Shown piece by piece: positions 10,611 through 25,516 of a stretch of DNA of 64,000 nucleotides. Both the position numbers and the translations under genes were made by a program. Within the stretch, counting starts at the first letter, position 1. Each line of letters begins with the position of its first letter. The stretch is from Eunapius fragilis (taxonomy: Eukaryota > Porifera > Demospongiae > Spongillida > Spongillidae), in the NCBI GenBank assembly GCA_963681505.1, contig OY811984.1, positions 1,655,272-1,719,271 of the forward strand. The letters run 5' to 3'. The notes under the pieces are model-generated. The model worked only from the letters and a program-made list of their open reading frames with translations. It made no database searches and was not told where the DNA came from.

Positions 10611-12018
10611 AAAGGAGTCAAGTTCCGCATTCATCTATATTGTTGTGCCTTCATGTATGTGTGCTGTTTGTACTGCCTCGTCTATTAACACCTATGTTTA
10701 TAAGGGTGCAGTGTTGAAACATCACTAATCCACTATAAGCAGCGTGGCTTCACTGTTCCACCAGGCAAACCGCAAGAGAGCTTTATGCTAAAGGGGATGG
10801 GAGGGGAGGGGGGGGGGGGGGGGGGGTGGGGTGGGGGGGGGGGGGGGGGGGGCGGGGGAGAGAGCGAGAACACATTGAACACAAACCAAATGCAACTGAT
10901 AGGGGGAACATGTTAGAGGCACATAACAGCTTTTAAAAAATAATAATCATTTATTGTACGTGCTGTGATTGCGAGATTCTAAACATAATATGCATACATG
11001 CTATGGCGCGTCTTTTTGTGCAACAGTTACCACAAAGACACGCGAAATACATGCAAAGACACGCATATATATAGGCACCACTGCGAGGGGGGAATAGGGT
11101 TGGCACATGTCCCTTCGTTCACCTGCATGATTAATTATTCGGCATGCAAGCGACCATAAAGGTTCGCCGCGCACAAAATGCAGTCCAACAGTACAATTAT
11201 ATCGTATACATGAAGAAAAAGCTGTAAGGGTATCAGATATATATTTGAATATCAATCTGCAAAGTATATAATTTTTTGTGGTAGACAAAGGTATCTTAAA
11301 CTTCCATATATGGTTATCTATATAGGTTTGGTCATTTCATGAGCAGGTCGCAGTACACACTTGTACTGGCATTGAGTGCAGCTGGCTGTATACATGCTGG
11401 AAAGTTACCCGGTGAAGGTACATAATGAGGGCCTGTTATATGGGAAGATTTGAGTAATTCATCTCTAAGCCTTTGTGCATGGGCCATCAAATAACACATG
11501 CTTCATATGCTGGCAAAATATAGTTTTATTCAACACACAAGCAAACACACATACACACACCCACACGCCACACATGCACACACGCACACACACCACAACA
11601 TTCTCAGTCACACACAACACACACAACACACACAACACACACAACACACACAACACACACAACACACAACACACTCAAAATGACTTTATTTCTTAACTGT
11701 ACTATACACTCACACTGAGCCCATAGTAGAAATTATCCTATTACTGCTGTTATGTGTAAAAATTGAGAGTCTAAGTAAGATGCACATTTCAACCACTCGG
11801 TAAATAAATTCAGAGGCACTATATGCATGCATCTATTCCTCTGAGCACTACATCCAGTTTCTATGCACATTTAAATTCATAATGTAGCACTAGGGATTGG
11901 AGGAACCCTCTCTTTGCCTATTACTAGATCTGCCACTGGCATATGGGGAAGTGCTGTATGCTTTAGCATTGCCATTAGGGTCTGGAGTGGAGCTCAGGGA
12001 GCGTTTGCACTTTTGGTG

Positions 12019-12061
<43 letters not shown>

Positions 12062-12423
12062 TGCGTGTGTGTGTGCCTGTGTGTGTGTTGAAAGCTGTGT
12101 CAACAGTGTGATGAAGTGCCATCCTTATATTCTTCGCCTCTACCTTACAGTGGGGGTGTATGGGTATGCATTGCATTTTGGTTCCTCCGTGCGTAACCAT
12201 GAAATCAGACTGCAGCAAGGCTTGATGTGTTTGTTATTTTCACACTCTTGACTCTGACTTCCTTAAAATTTGGATTTTGGGCCAAAGTTTACAAATAATT
12301 TATCAATGCAGCATAAAGTATATCTTGCACACAATTTAACATTTTCCACAAAATGATCCATTTCAGCTATCTACCTTTTAAGATCCAGACTGCATGTAAC
12401 GAAGCATTCATTGAATATTATAT
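10611..12423. repeat. intergenic with poly-G, ACACA and GT repeats
   Basis: No gene seen. Poly-G at about 10807-10852, a CACAACACA array at about 11600-11675, (GT)n at about 12018-12085. The remainder is AT-rich without recognised features. Confidence 0.7.
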
Positions 12424-13082
12424 GGGACAGTTCACGAGAAAAATATCCTTCGCGTGTTTGAATCACTATAACTTCCGAACAGTAAACGCTATTGACTTTC
12501 TCAAAGCTTCATACTACACCATTTCTATATGGTAAAATAGATTTTGGGGTCTTGAATTATCTTCATTCCAGTGAGGAAGCGTCCGATACCCCTTGAGGTT
12601 CAAACCCACCATATCTTTCGGCAGGAAAATTCATCAAATATTGATTTGATTTGTCCTGTTTGTTAAATTTTACTTGATCCGTTACGAAGATACAGCTGTG
12701 CAAAGTGCGTGCACGGTTTCCAGCTCGATTCCCGCCAAATATTTAGGCACCAAAAGCATGGGAGTTGGGGCATAATTCATTGGCGCAAATCGAGCGTGAA
12801 AATGTGCACTCACTTTGCGTTCGCGACGGCTAGAGCAAAAATTAATGAACAGGACAAGGTTTGATGTTTTTCTGCCGAAAGATATGGCGAGTTTGAATTC
12901 CAAAGGGTATCAGACTTGCAACATTGGCACGAAGCTAATTTAAGACCCCCCAAATGTATGTTAAGGTAGAAAAATGCATGGTGTTGTATGAAGTGTACAG
13001 TTCGGAAGTTATAGCATTCTAGCGTGAATCATTAAAAATAACATTGTAGATACACGAAGGATATTTTTCTTGTGAGCTGTCG
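12424..13082. mobile_element. foldback element FB2
   Basis: Starts GGGACAGTTCACGAG and ends CTTGTGAGCTGTC, inverted relative to each other. Inner blocks match FB1: TATAACTTCCGAACAGTAAACGC against TACAGTTCGGAAGTTATAGC; CTTTCGGCAGGA against TTCTGCCGAAAGATATGG; and ATCCGTTACGAAGATACAGC. About 659 bp, no ORF. It shows that the family terminus is GGGACAGTTCACG. Bases 13083-13378 hold nothing recognised. Confidence 0.75.
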
Positions 13083-13378
13083 CATATAGTATCATATATT
13101 CGAAGTATCACAGCCTGGTTATTGCACCACTGATATTCATGAGCGCCCCCAGCATTTCTAGAACGGCTGGTGTACCATGCCTGGGGGCGAGGCTAACACC
13201 TACCATGCATGCATGCCATTGATTTTGGAGGATATTTGAAGGTGTATTTGTAGAAGTTTTAGCGACGCTGAAAATATAATTACACGAATTGTGATGCAAC
13301 TAGTGTGTTTTGCAACAAGACCATAGTCCTCAAAGACAGCCAGCCACATTCAAAGTTTGAACGGAAACAGTGCAAACA

Positions 13379-15052
<1,674 letters not shown>

Positions 15053-15619
15053 AGCACTTGCTGTCGGTCTCGGATCCGATCCGCTGCCAACCAGAGGATG
15101 TTATAATGATTATAGTTTAATCTTATTGGCCATCCTTATTGATTGTCGGTTGCTGAAAGGAATGAAACACACTCTGTTCATTATAGTATCGAAAAGTTGT
15201 AAATAGACTTTACTCAGTGGTTGAAAGCCAGTTTGGCATACAATATTAGAAAATCTGGTTAGTATAGTTTTAATTAAGGCTATAGTTTCGCAAAAATGTG
15301 TATTTTATTCAACTTACTTTTTTAACAAAAGCATGCAGTGTATATGAGACCATCCATATATTTTAAGGATACAGACATCCTCAAAACAAGATTTCGCCCT
15401 GAGGATTTAGCATTAAAATCACCATTAATTTTAATCCAGTAATCCACTCAAGTCGCCTCGCGCTAAATATTACGAAATAACATAATGATTTCACAATAAC
15501 ATTAACAAATCTTCTAGTGTATACGGTAGACGTGTGTAAACAAAATTTATAACAATTGATATTATGTATCCTACTAATAGTATGTATATTTTTAATTCGT
15601 GGTGCTATGGGGAGCACCC
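15053..15619. other. intergenic, nothing recognised
   Basis: AT-rich sequence upstream of RLG4 with no ORF, hairpin or repeat that I can support. Confidence 0.5.
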
Positions 15620-16330
15620 AACTTTATGGCACTCTATGGGAGTGTTAAGTTCTGAACTTGGATTTCAACAAGGAGATCCCTTAGGCCACACCCTTTGTCT
15701 CTGATGGATTGGCATTGTTTAATGCTGATGTTTGACGCAGTTTTTCAGACTTATACAGCTTACACTTACTGGACACAAGTTCAACTGAGCATTGGCAGGA
15801 GAGGTCTTGGCCTTTGCAGCCTTGCTCTCCATTTTCTGGCTGCTATTTTGGCATCACTGATTAAGGCTGCATGGGTCCCGGCCTAACTCCATCTGATGAA
15901 GATACCTACATGAGTATCTCAATATTTTTAACAGTATTGTACCACCATGCAGTACATGCAATTTCAGAAGATATCATATTCAGAAATTATTGCATGTGCT
16001 GGTGATACCATACTGTTGAAAATATATTAGATCTCGCTGCTAGGTTGGCAAGCCACCAGTTTGAACAACTGCTGTTCAGTCTTCCCTGCCAACTGTGCAT
16101 GTTTGTTGTCAGTGTCCTCACGTCATGCTGCATCCTGGTTGGTGGGTTTCTATACCTCTAGCAGTGAGACTTATATGTTTGCTGGGTTGCAGAAGCCAAG
16201 TGCACCATTTCCCTTCTAACATCCCGTCTGGCCATCCAGTTGCAATGTAGCAAGTCCAAGGCCATCACTACCATCTACCAACGTCTTAATCAAACACTAA
16301 TCATAGCAAATGCCAGAGCTGTTGCTTTCA
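15620..16330 (+). pseudogene. degenerate LINE reverse-transcriptase fragment
   Basis: A broken reading includes GFQQGDPLG, the conserved reverse-transcriptase block normally written (G)xxQGDPLxP. Further on comes a stretch with LSIGRRGLGL and SLALHFLAAILASL, which resembles the thumb-side text of the same LINE type as the fragments at 34352 and 36009. There are many stops and frame changes. The YxDD region is not intact. Family assignment is by eye and moderate. Confidence 0.45.
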
Positions 16331-16378
16331 CGTTTGGGCTTTAGGTAGTCTGAGGGTGGAAGTTAACTTTGTTTATTG

Positions 16379-16432
16379 CGGGGGGGGGGGGGGGGGGGGG
16401 GGAAGGGGGGGGGGCGGGGACTGGGGGTGATA
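16379..16432. repeat. poly-G tract
   Basis: About 24 consecutive G, then AAGGGGGGGGGCGGGG; a strong G-quadruplex candidate between the LINE remnant and RLG5. Confidence 0.9.
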
Positions 16433-16637
16433 TGGATGAACTGCCATGGCCACATACATATCTAGTTCCATCATCCCCAGGCATCACCCACCCCCGCAAG
16501 TGTCCCTCCCTCGTTATCATACACATGCAGAAGAAAACAATGCGGAAAACAACGCGGAGACAGCAATGTTCTGGATGATGGACAAACTATTTCAAGTCCA
16601 AAGTTCGACCAGATGGAATACAATATATTTAAAAATA

Positions 16638-17938
16638 TTAGCATGAACACTTTGCAGGTGGCTTGCTTATTAAATTCAATTTCAATGTCGAATTCTTTTC
16701 CGTCACTGCAAATCCATGCTGTTGTAAGCGTTTTCTATGTACGGCAGTGATGATTGCTTCAATCGCATTTTTAACATTTTCTCCACTTTTAGCAGAAACA
16801 TAAAACGATAGGTCAGTCTTCAGACGATCTCTTAAAAATGCTTGAATTGGTTGCTCACTAACCTCTTGCAGCAAATCACATTTGTTTCCAATCAATGCCC
16901 ACGTGAGCTGACTGTCTCTCTGTAAAATGTCTTCAGCATCGTCAACCCACTTGGGAAGATGTTCAAATGTGTATTGAGAATCAACGCTGTAGAAGAGCAG
17001 AATGGCAGCGGAATCACGATAGAAGCTTGAAGTCAAAGTCCGGTGTTGCTCCATTCCACCAGTGTCATATAGGTACGCCTAAATACCCGTGCAGGCAGGA
17101 CATGCATGGTTATAAAGGTCATGCATCATCTAGCTGTGTGTTTTGGTTCATTGAAGTTATATAATTGAATGGATCAATAACGTGCACGTACATGTATATA
17201 TGCTACATGCAATCACCAGTATATACGTACGACTCACTAGCTTAATTTAATTGGCAAACTATTTCAGTATTACATGTAAACTTGCCTTGACCATATATAT
17301 TCTACTGGCCATGGGCTGTTATTATCTTATTATCAAGGACTGATATAAATATAATATATACTTGTGTCGAAGGGATCTTGTACAGCTGTGATAAAAGTTC
17401 GAGCGTTATAGGCTGTGTTTTCTTAACCAGCGGCCCACGCATATAATATAATAATATTCATAGCGCAGCCCACCAATATATGCTAGCCCACGCCCTGTAT
17501 CTATGCCTACACAGACTGTACTGACATGTCGAGAGCTAGAGCCAGGCCTTTGGAGCACATACCACTAGTTAATGCCAGGAAGTTATAGGCTGAATGCTTG
17601 ATGTTTCAAGTTAACTGGTATCCATCGGTGTGGCAACGTTTGATAACAGCACTATATCATCGATTGCTGTGCATTGTAAGCACAATTGGCCTCCGCTCAA
17701 TGTAGCGCGCCCCAAAACACTCGCCTTTAATTTATTGATTCGCGCGAATACATACCTTTACTGTTGTTTCGTCCACGATGTGCGTGTATTCCAGGCGATC
17801 CGACCACGGAAACTCGTCCGTCTTAGTATGGTTCCGCTCAACAAATGTGCCATGCTTTAAGCGCAGATAGAAGCTAGTCTTGCCAACGTCCAAATCACCG
17901 AGTAGAATCAACTTGTACGTAGGGATATTTTGCGCCAT
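16638..17938 (-). CDS. Rab-like small GTPase RLG5 (two exons)
   Basis: Complement of join 16638-17078 and 17756-17938, about 207 aa. The donor is AAG|GTATG and the acceptor TTTAG|GCG, phase 0. Motifs: LLGDLDVGKTS (G1), LYDTGGMEQH (G3), FYRDSA, LIGNKCDL (G4) and YVSAKSGE (G5), ending AKCSC. Gln after DTxG is Met. The P-loop has Leu at Ras-12 and Asp at Ras-13, a position that is Gly in nearly all Ras-family members; Asp there (Ras G13D) speeds nucleotide exchange in Ras (established), so fast cycling without GEF is possible here (inference). Switch I is acidic and lacks the normal Thr-Gly. Sister of RLG4. Confidence 0.88.
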
Positions 17939-18563
17939 ATCGCATGCTCCTTAATTCTTGTCCAGCAACGCATTACATGATTTTTGCCGATCCAATTTTT
18001 CTTTGATATTCGGGAAATTTAATACCTCACCCACCACAAGCATCGCATGCATGTGTATAGCAACTTAATAAAAGGTTATACGTGCAACTGAGTTCTCGGT
18101 CAACTAGCTTGAAAATGGGAAATAGTACACTTTCAGTTCCACTCTTGAAATACATGCAGTCGTATATATGCAGTGCATAGCTGTATGAGTGGCAAGGCCA
18201 ACACTATACATGTACACTATGATGAACGAATACGATAAATGCGCATGCATGCATGCATGCAGCATCGTTAATTGACTCGACACTGTTATACCATATCTTG
18301 CACGCTTCATTTCATGCATAGTGATTGAGATTTGATAAATGGGACCTTCGACTCCACCGGCCTCTTAATCTGATTAACGCATATACAATGCCTAAAGTGC
18401 GAGTTCGGCACATGCCTGCATGCATGTAACCAGATGCTTAACCGGACCAAAGATTATATCAATGCAGTGATGTGCATCTCTAACCTATATGCAAAAGAGT
18501 TCTGCACTCATCGTGGTGTAGTAGGAAATTTGTATTTAAGTAGCCACGCCCACGGAGAAAGTT
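17939..18563. promoter_or_regulatory. shared 5' region of RLG5 and RLG6 (head to head)
   Basis: RLG5 (minus) and RLG6 (plus) start 625 bp apart and point away from each other, so this stretch must hold both promoters. It contains a run of GCATGCATGC words near 18241-18260. No TATA box or defined factor site is convincing. Confidence 0.4.
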
Positions 18564-19275
18564 GTGTCTGATATGGCCGACAGGGATACATGTGCGGGAC
18601 CACACCCCAGGTATAAGGTAGCCCTTATTGGTGAACCCGGAGTAGGGAAAACTTCGCTCTTGACCCGCTTGAAAAGGGGAACGTTTGAAACCACCAATAC
18701 GTCGACGGTTGGATTGGACACCGTTCTACTGGAAGTGACCACCCGAAGCGGAACGTTAGTGCACGTAAGCGGAGCAATACGAGCGCCAATGTTTGCATTG
18801 ACTTCTGATCGTCTGGTTCCAGGTTACGATATATGACACAGCTGGTGCAGAACGCTTCCGGAGCTTACCTAGAAATTACTACAGGGACAAGGATGCGATA
18901 ATTCTCGTTTACGATCTGGACCTGAAGTATACGTTGCAGGGACTACATGAGTGGATTGATACGGTCGAACACTGTGTGGATCCTGATTCGGTACGAGTGT
19001 GGGCCCTATTTGGGAACAAATCAGACCTGGATTGGAACGTGGAGGAGAGCGACTTGAACTCTTTCGCCAGCAGGGCTCACCTTTTCTTCAAGGTGTCGGC
19101 CAAGACAGGAGATAACGTTCGCAACGCGTTCGATGAAGTGGCGGAGCTGCTTCACGAGAAAATGACCGCTACTCCAGCAGCATCACCCGCACCACCCCGA
19201 CCACCCGCGGAAAGAGAAGGGCCTAAACGACTTGAAAATCGGAAGTCATTTAAATCAAATCGTATTTCGTGCTGA
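18564..19275 (+). CDS. Rab-like small GTPase RLG6 (two exons, 58-bp intron)
   Basis: Join 18564-18764 and 18823-19275, about 217 aa. The donor is CAC|GTAAGC and the acceptor TTCCAG|GTT, phase 0; the intron is only 58 bp. Motifs: ALIGEPGVGKTS (G1), TSTVGLD (switch I with the Thr kept), IYDTAGAERF (G3), NYYRDKD, LFGNKSDL (G4) and KVSAKTGD (G5). This is the most Rab-like member, yet the catalytic Gln is Ala and Ras-12 is Pro (Ras G12P still hydrolyses GTP, so this gene may differ from the rest). The tail is Pro-rich, then basic, and ends NRISC with a single terminal Cys, so it fits neither CC, CXC nor CaaX; prenylation is uncertain. A second ATG at codon 4 is possible as start. Confidence 0.9.
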
Positions 19276-19966
19276 AGTCAACAATGCGCCTCAGTTATGT
19301 GTATGTTTGTTGCTCATGTAGACGTAAGGTACTGGACCTGGATCTGCCCAGCCTCGCCTAACCAAGCTCAAATAAGCATCAGCACCAAAATACTCTTTTC
19401 AAAAAACGTTTACCTTTAAAAAAAAATTACCATAGATATTGGAGTTAAAATTTATCGCGTGCGCTTATAATTAACTGATCGAAGCTTAAAGTCAGATAGA
19501 AGTTCAAATGCGCGTAACGCTTTATAACATAACGAGTATATGCTCGCAGTCCCAATGATGTAGCGCTAGATCACAGTAGTAATTAATGCGTTAATTCGAT
19601 GAGCCCTTCGGCTAAATAATGATAATATATAGCTAGCAATGGGCTATTCCATTTAATGACCGTACTGGGGTACTACAATAAATCACCCCGGACAGTTAAT
19701 AAATTCCCCTGGATATTACGAATATCAAAGCTAAACTCCACTATTTTTAAACTAGGAGAGGTATTTACTCGTTGAATGAATAGCCCAACACCGCAATTTG
19801 ACTATGTATGGACACATGCCATTCAATAGGTTATTCATTCGCAACCAAATACACGAGCTAACTAAGCAAGTCAGGGACCCGCCCCCACGTGATCGCGGCA
19901 TTGGCATGTGGGGGACGGAAGAGTTTGCACAGTGTTACTACGTTGATGAGTAGCCACATTTTAAAC
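19276..19966. other. intergenic RLG6-RLG7
   Basis: About 690 bp of AT-rich sequence. No gene, transposon end or tandem repeat recognised. Confidence 0.5.
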
Positions 19967-21363
19967 ATGGATGGCTCAAGCGTTAAGACCACCTCGCAGG
20001 AGTACAAGATAATCCTACTAGGTGACTTAGGGGTGGGGAAGACCACTCTGTTTCTTCGCATCAAGTGCAAGGCGTTTGTGGACACCACAATTGATACGAC
20101 ATATCTTGGGTGCGATGAAGCTTCGTTTGACTACACTGTGGAAGGAACTCCTGTAAAGGTGAGAGTACAGTGGGAAAAGTGAATAAAATTTATACATTAA
20201 TTTCATGGCGCGGTCGAATAAATATAAACCAACCGTCCTTACGTCATGCCATAGTAGCGAGTCATGCTTGTCTGCGCCGCGCGCTCGTCCAATATTATGG
20301 CCTTATAAACATAGAGCGGTCTGCGATCACCTTTATAGGTCCGAAACTTTCACATATATAAGTTTGCTAGTATTTGCTACCAACTTTTAATAACTACTCC
20401 TTCCCCCCCCCCTCCCCCCACCACCACCCTCCTCCCCAAACTGCTGCATGTCTGTAACTTGATCAGATGCGGGTCCAGGGGGAGGGTTTAAAGACCCATG
20501 GTCATGAACAATTATGTGGTACTTTGTTCGCATGAAAATGAAATGTGTGTTATTAGGAATAGTATTTCCATACCCAAACAGTGCTACATGACCTAGTGGT
20601 GATGTAAACCAAACCACTGCTGTGGAGTGTTGTATAATGAATACGAGATTTCATTAATGTGAATTTGTTGATTTGTAGTGCAATATAGTTATAAAAAGAG
20701 GCTGGGACCCCAGACCCCTTTCAGTCCCAATAGGGGCACCCCCTCCCATGCCCCCCACATGCATGTGAATAATATTGTTACACATTGCACTTTGGCAGAA
20801 AATATTCCAGAGTGGGAGAAAGGTAAATTGAAAATAATACACTGAATCATTTATGTATACCTTTGAATAGGTAGGCTTTTGGGAATATGGCAGCAAAATA
20901 AAAAAAATACCTTGCATGGTTGAACCCCCCTCCCCCCCATCAGGTCAGACTCCACGATACAGGTGGGAGTGAGCGGTTTCGAACGTTGACCAACAATTAC
21001 TATCGCAATGCTGATGCTGCCATCCTGTGCTACGACCTGGAGACTCTGTCCACTTTTCAGAATCTGTACGACTGGTACGAGATGGCTAGTGGCGCAGTGC
21101 ACAGGGATGAACTAGTCTGGGCAATAGTTGGAAATAAAAGTGATGCCTCTGATCAGGAAATTGAGGTGGAACCACAAACAGTTGAGTTGTTGAGAGCCCA
21201 CGTCTGTACAGATTTGGTCTTTGTTGCCTCTTCAAAAACTAATGACGGTATCGACAATATGCTGGAAAAGATCATTACAACCATTCACAACAAGAGGCTG
21301 GGAAGGATAACCAAACGGTCATCAGTCCGAATCAGACCAAAAACAAAATCCAGCTGCTGTTGA
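19967..21363 (+). CDS. Rab-like small GTPase RLG7 (two exons)
   Basis: Join 19967-20158 and 20944-21363, about 203 aa. The donor is AAG|GTGAGA and the acceptor CATCAG|GTC, phase 0. Motifs: LLGDLGVGKTT (G1), YLGCD in switch I, LHDTGGSERF (G3), NYYRNAD and IVGNKSDA (G4; Leu of NKxDL is Ala). G5 reads VASSKTND rather than SAK. It ends KSSCC, a classic Rab CC tail. Gln after DTxG is Ser; Ras-12 is Leu. An in-frame ATG at 19889 would add 26 residues, but 19967 matches the paralogues' short N-termini. Strongly similar to RLG8 through GTPVKV and the F-D-Y stretch before the intron. Confidence 0.9.
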
Positions 21364-21606
21364 TAATGCATTTGTATTTCTACAGTTATCTATTTCATAT
21401 TGCATGCTTTCATTAAATTTGCTTCAGTTACAGCAGCTCCCCATAAGCTGGTCATGTGCATGTAAACAGACATTTTCACATCACCCCTCCCCGCATGACA
21501 CAGGAAGTACAACCTGCGCAGGTCGTAAGATGAATAGCGTTGACGCACATGAATATAATTGCGTTATACATTAAAAAGTCAATTTGTAAAGAATTGCATG
21601 CGCAAG

Positions 21607-23280
21607 ATGGCGGCAGTCCAGTATAAGATCGTTTTAATAGGAGATGCAGGTGTCGGAAAGTCTACCTTCTTCCAGCGGCTGAGGCTAGGCGATGGTTTTG
21701 ACCCTGAAAGTATGGGCGTAGTGACTCTGGGTGCGGATAGTTTCGACTATAACTGCACCGTTGACGGTACTCCTGTGAAAGTAAGTGGTCAGGAAAGGGG
21801 AGGGGTCTGGGAGGGTATTAGAAAGGCCGGATTGCGGCACTGCACTATGCGACGCGATTACCGGTCCCCTACGCTAGAAAGTGGGCGTGACCTGATTTGC
21901 TGAGCTGGCCTGCTCGCATGTGACACAAAAAGTCCTACGCCCCCAACGACATTTACGGGATTATATAGAAATATGAGTTCTACTATTAGTACGCAGACCC
22001 AAACCCGCACCAAGCATGCACCAAGCCAGCCATGTCACGTAGCCATGCATCAAGCCAGCCATGTCACGTAGCCATGCACCAAGCCAGCCATGTCACGTAG
22101 CCATGCACCAAGCCAGCCATGTCATGTAGCCATGCACCAAGCCAGCCATGTCATGTAGCCATGCACCAAGCCAGCCATGTCACGTAGACATGCACCAAGC
22201 CAGCCATGTCACGTAGACATGCACCAAGCCAGCCATGTCACGTAGACATGCACCAAGCCAGCCATGTCACGTAGACATGCACCAAGCCAGCCATGTCACG
22301 TAGACATGCACCAAGCCAGCCATGTCACCTAGACATGCATCAAGCCAAGCATGTCGCGTAGCCATGCACCAAGCCAGCCATGTCATGTAGCCATGCATCA
22401 TAAACTGACTACTTAAAAAATAAATAAAAAATTGCAACAATTAATTCACTTTATTACACAAACCTGCTTTCGTTACATGATATCAGAGTGCTTTTAATGA
22501 TAGTAAATTGGCTTTCACCTATTTCGACCCTCCCACACTACAGCATGTTCGATAGCTACAAGCTGACTGGTAGTTCAAGCACCAGTTTGTCTCAATGGTT
22601 GTAGCAACAGGACGCCCTGTATCAAAATCACTGTTAGCAGACCTTTTCAATTTTACATCTCCCTCGAAATTTTTGCCATTTTCACCCACTTCACCCGTGG
22701 ACGGATGAAGTATTAACAGGTGTAATATACACTCCCTCTTCCCCAATTCATACGAACACTTGTAAATTTAAAAACTTCTCTGTATAATACCCACTAGTAG
22801 TTTGTGATGGTCGTTTGGTCTGTGCGTTGTAATATTACCGCTCTTCTCTTCAAATCAAAGGTGTCACTTTATGACACTGCTGGGAATGAGAAGTACAGAA
22901 GCACAATCACTTCTAACTATTTCCGCCACGCTCATGGTGTCATACTGATGTACAGTGTGGAGGACCATGCATCACTGGTTCAGATAACTGAGTGGAAATC
23001 AATTTCATCCCAGTACACTGAACATGACCTCACCTGGGCTCTAATTGGGAACAAAGTGGACCTTGCTTGGGATTTTCCAGAGGATAAAGTTAAAGAAAAG
23101 TGTGAAGAGTTGAAATTAGACTTTAGCTTTATGGTTTCTGCAAAGACAGGCAGTGATGTAAAGAAGGCCTTTGAAGAAATCATCCACAGAATCCACAACA
23201 CCAAAACCGTTTGTCGCAAGCCAGTGAAACAAGATTTTGTCAAAGTAGTTTCCACAAAGCCAAAAAAATCCGCCTGCTAA
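21607..23280 (+). CDS. Rab-like small GTPase RLG8 (two exons)
   Basis: Join 21607-21780 and 22861-23280, about 197 aa. The donor is AAA|GTAAGT and the acceptor CAAAG|GTG, phase 0. Motifs: LIGDAGVGKST (G1), VVTLGAD (switch I Thr kept), LYDTAGNEKY (G3), NYFRHAH, LIGNKVDL (G4) and MVSAKTGS (G5), ending KKSAC with one terminal Cys. Gln after DTAG is Asn; Ras-12 is Ala. In-frame ATGs at 21559 and 21598 are alternatives; 21607 gives the MAA-type start seen in RLG1. It begins only 243 bp after RLG7 ends on the same strand, so the two may be a recent tandem pair. The intron carries a 29-bp minisatellite. Confidence 0.9.
22018..22402. repeat. 29-bp minisatellite in RLG8 intron, about 13 copies
   Basis: The unit is CAAGCCAGCCATGTCACGTA plus GCCATGCAC, 29 bp, with regular variants (cacgta/catgta, gcc/gac). 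Copies abut with no unique spacers, so it is not a CRISPR array despite the period. Confidence 0.95.
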
Positions 23281-23559
23281 TAGATGTTGCAAACATGTGT
23301 ATGTGTCTGCTCATTTTTACTTCTTTTTTTTTTCCTACTGTTGTCTATTTGTTGTATAATTAGAACCACTGGTCCAAATTGATATTTATGATGTATGAGG
23401 TTTATGTCACATTGCACAAGGACTGTTTCCGGTACACTGAAGTGGTTGGAATTCAACCTGCTTACAAAACTAGACCTGCACTGAGGGGGGGGGGGGGGAG
23501 TCAACATTTCGCTCTGAACATTAATAGAATACATGGGGCTCACCTAATACTACACACCT

Positions 23560-24770
23560 ACCTACACACACATGCATACACATTTGCACATGCACACACA
23601 CATGTACATGACTGGGGTACCTCTACCTGCACACACACACACACACATACACACATGTACATGACTGGGGTACCTACCTATACACACACATACACACATG
23701 TACATGACTGGGGTACCTACCTATACACACACACACACACACACACACATACACACATGTACATGACTGGGGTACCTACCTATACACACACATACACACA
23801 TGTACATGACTGGGGTACCTACCTATACACACACATACACACATGTACATGACTGGGGTACCTACCCATACACACACATACACACATGTACATGACTGGG
23901 GTACCTACCTATACACACACATACACACATGTACATGACTGGGGTACCTACCTATACACACACATACACACATGTACATGACTGGGGTACCTACCTATAC
24001 ACACACATACACACATGTACATGACTGGGGTACCTACCGATACACACACATACACACATGTACATGACTGGGGTACCTACCTATACACACACATACACAC
24101 ATGTACATGACTGGGGTACCTACCTATACACACATACACACATGTACATGACTGGGGTACCTACCTATACACACACATACACACATGTACATGACTGGGG
24201 TACCTACCGATACACACACATACACACATGTACATGACTGGGGTACCTACCTATACACACACATACACACATGTACATGACTTGGGTACCTACCTATACA
24301 CACACACATACATGTACATGACTGGGGTACCTACCTATACACACACACACATACATGTACATGACTGGGGTACCTACCTATACACACACACATACATGTA
24401 CATGACTGGGGTACCTACCTATACACACACACACATACATGTACATGACTGGGTACCTACCTATACACACACATACACACATGTACATGACTGGGGTACC
24501 TACCTATACACACACACACACACATGTACATGACTGGGGTACCTGCCTATACACACACACACACACATGTACATGACTGGGGTACCTACCTATACACACA
24601 CATACACACATGTACATGACTGGGGTACCTACCTATACACACACATACACACATGTACATGACTGGGGTACCTACCTATACACACACACACACACATGTA
24701 CATGACTGGGGTACCTGCCTATACACACACACACACATATGTACATGACTGGGGTACCTACCTATACACC
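23560..24770. repeat. 43-bp minisatellite, about 26 copies
   Basis: The unit has ACATGTACATGACTGGGGTA then CCTACCTAT and a short CA run of varying length. ORFs over it are artefacts. It lies between RLG8 and RLG9. Confidence 0.95.
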
Positions 24771-25516
24771 CTTCAGATATCACACCCAACAGGTCTCCTC
24801 CCTTCAGATATAACACCCAACAGGTCTCCTCCCTTCAGATATAACACCCAACAGGTCCCCCTCCCTTCAGATATCACACCCAACAGGTCTCCTCCCTTCA
24901 GATATAACACCCAACAGGTCCCCCTCCCTTCAGATATCACACCCAACAGGTCCCCTCCCTTCAGATATAACACCAACAGGTCTCCTCCCTTCAGATATAA
25001 CACCCAACAGGTCTCCTCCCTTCAGATATAACACCCAACAGGTCTCCTCCCTTCAGATATCACACCCAACAGTTCTCCTCCCTTCAGATATAACACCCAA
25101 CAGGTCCCCTCCCTTCAGATATAACACCCAACAGGTCTCCTCCCTTCAGATATAACACCCAACAGGTCCCCCTCCCTTCAGATATAACACCCAACAGGTC
25201 CTCCTCCCTTCAGATATAACACCCAACAGGTCCTCCTCCCTTCAGATATAACACCCAACAGGTCCCCTCCCTTCAGATATAACACCCAACAGGTCTCCTC
25301 CCTTCAGATATAACACCCAACAGGTCCCCTCCCTTCAGATATAACACCCAACAGGTCCCCCTCCCTTCAGATATAACACCCTCCTTTCAGATATAACACC
25401 CAACAGGTCCCCCTCCCTTCAGATATAACACCCAACAGGTCCCCTCCCTTCAGATATAACACCCAACAGGTCCCCTCCCTTCAGATATAACACCCAACAG
25501 GTCTCCTCTCTTCAGA
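24771..25516. repeat. 30/31-bp minisatellite, about 24 copies
   Basis: The unit is CCCTTCAGATATAACACCCA plus ACAGGTCTCCT, directly next to the previous array. Each copy contains a pyrimidine tract followed by CAG, and a CAG|GT step, so it mimics both splice sites. Confidence 0.95.

Noticed and set aside
22018-22402. CRISPR-like regular 29-bp period
   Set aside because: Copies abut without unique spacers, and the host is an animal genome; a plain minisatellite in an intron.
23379-25031. ORFs with MTGVPTYTHT or RYNTQQVP repeats
   Set aside because: 43-bp and 31-bp minisatellites, not proteins.
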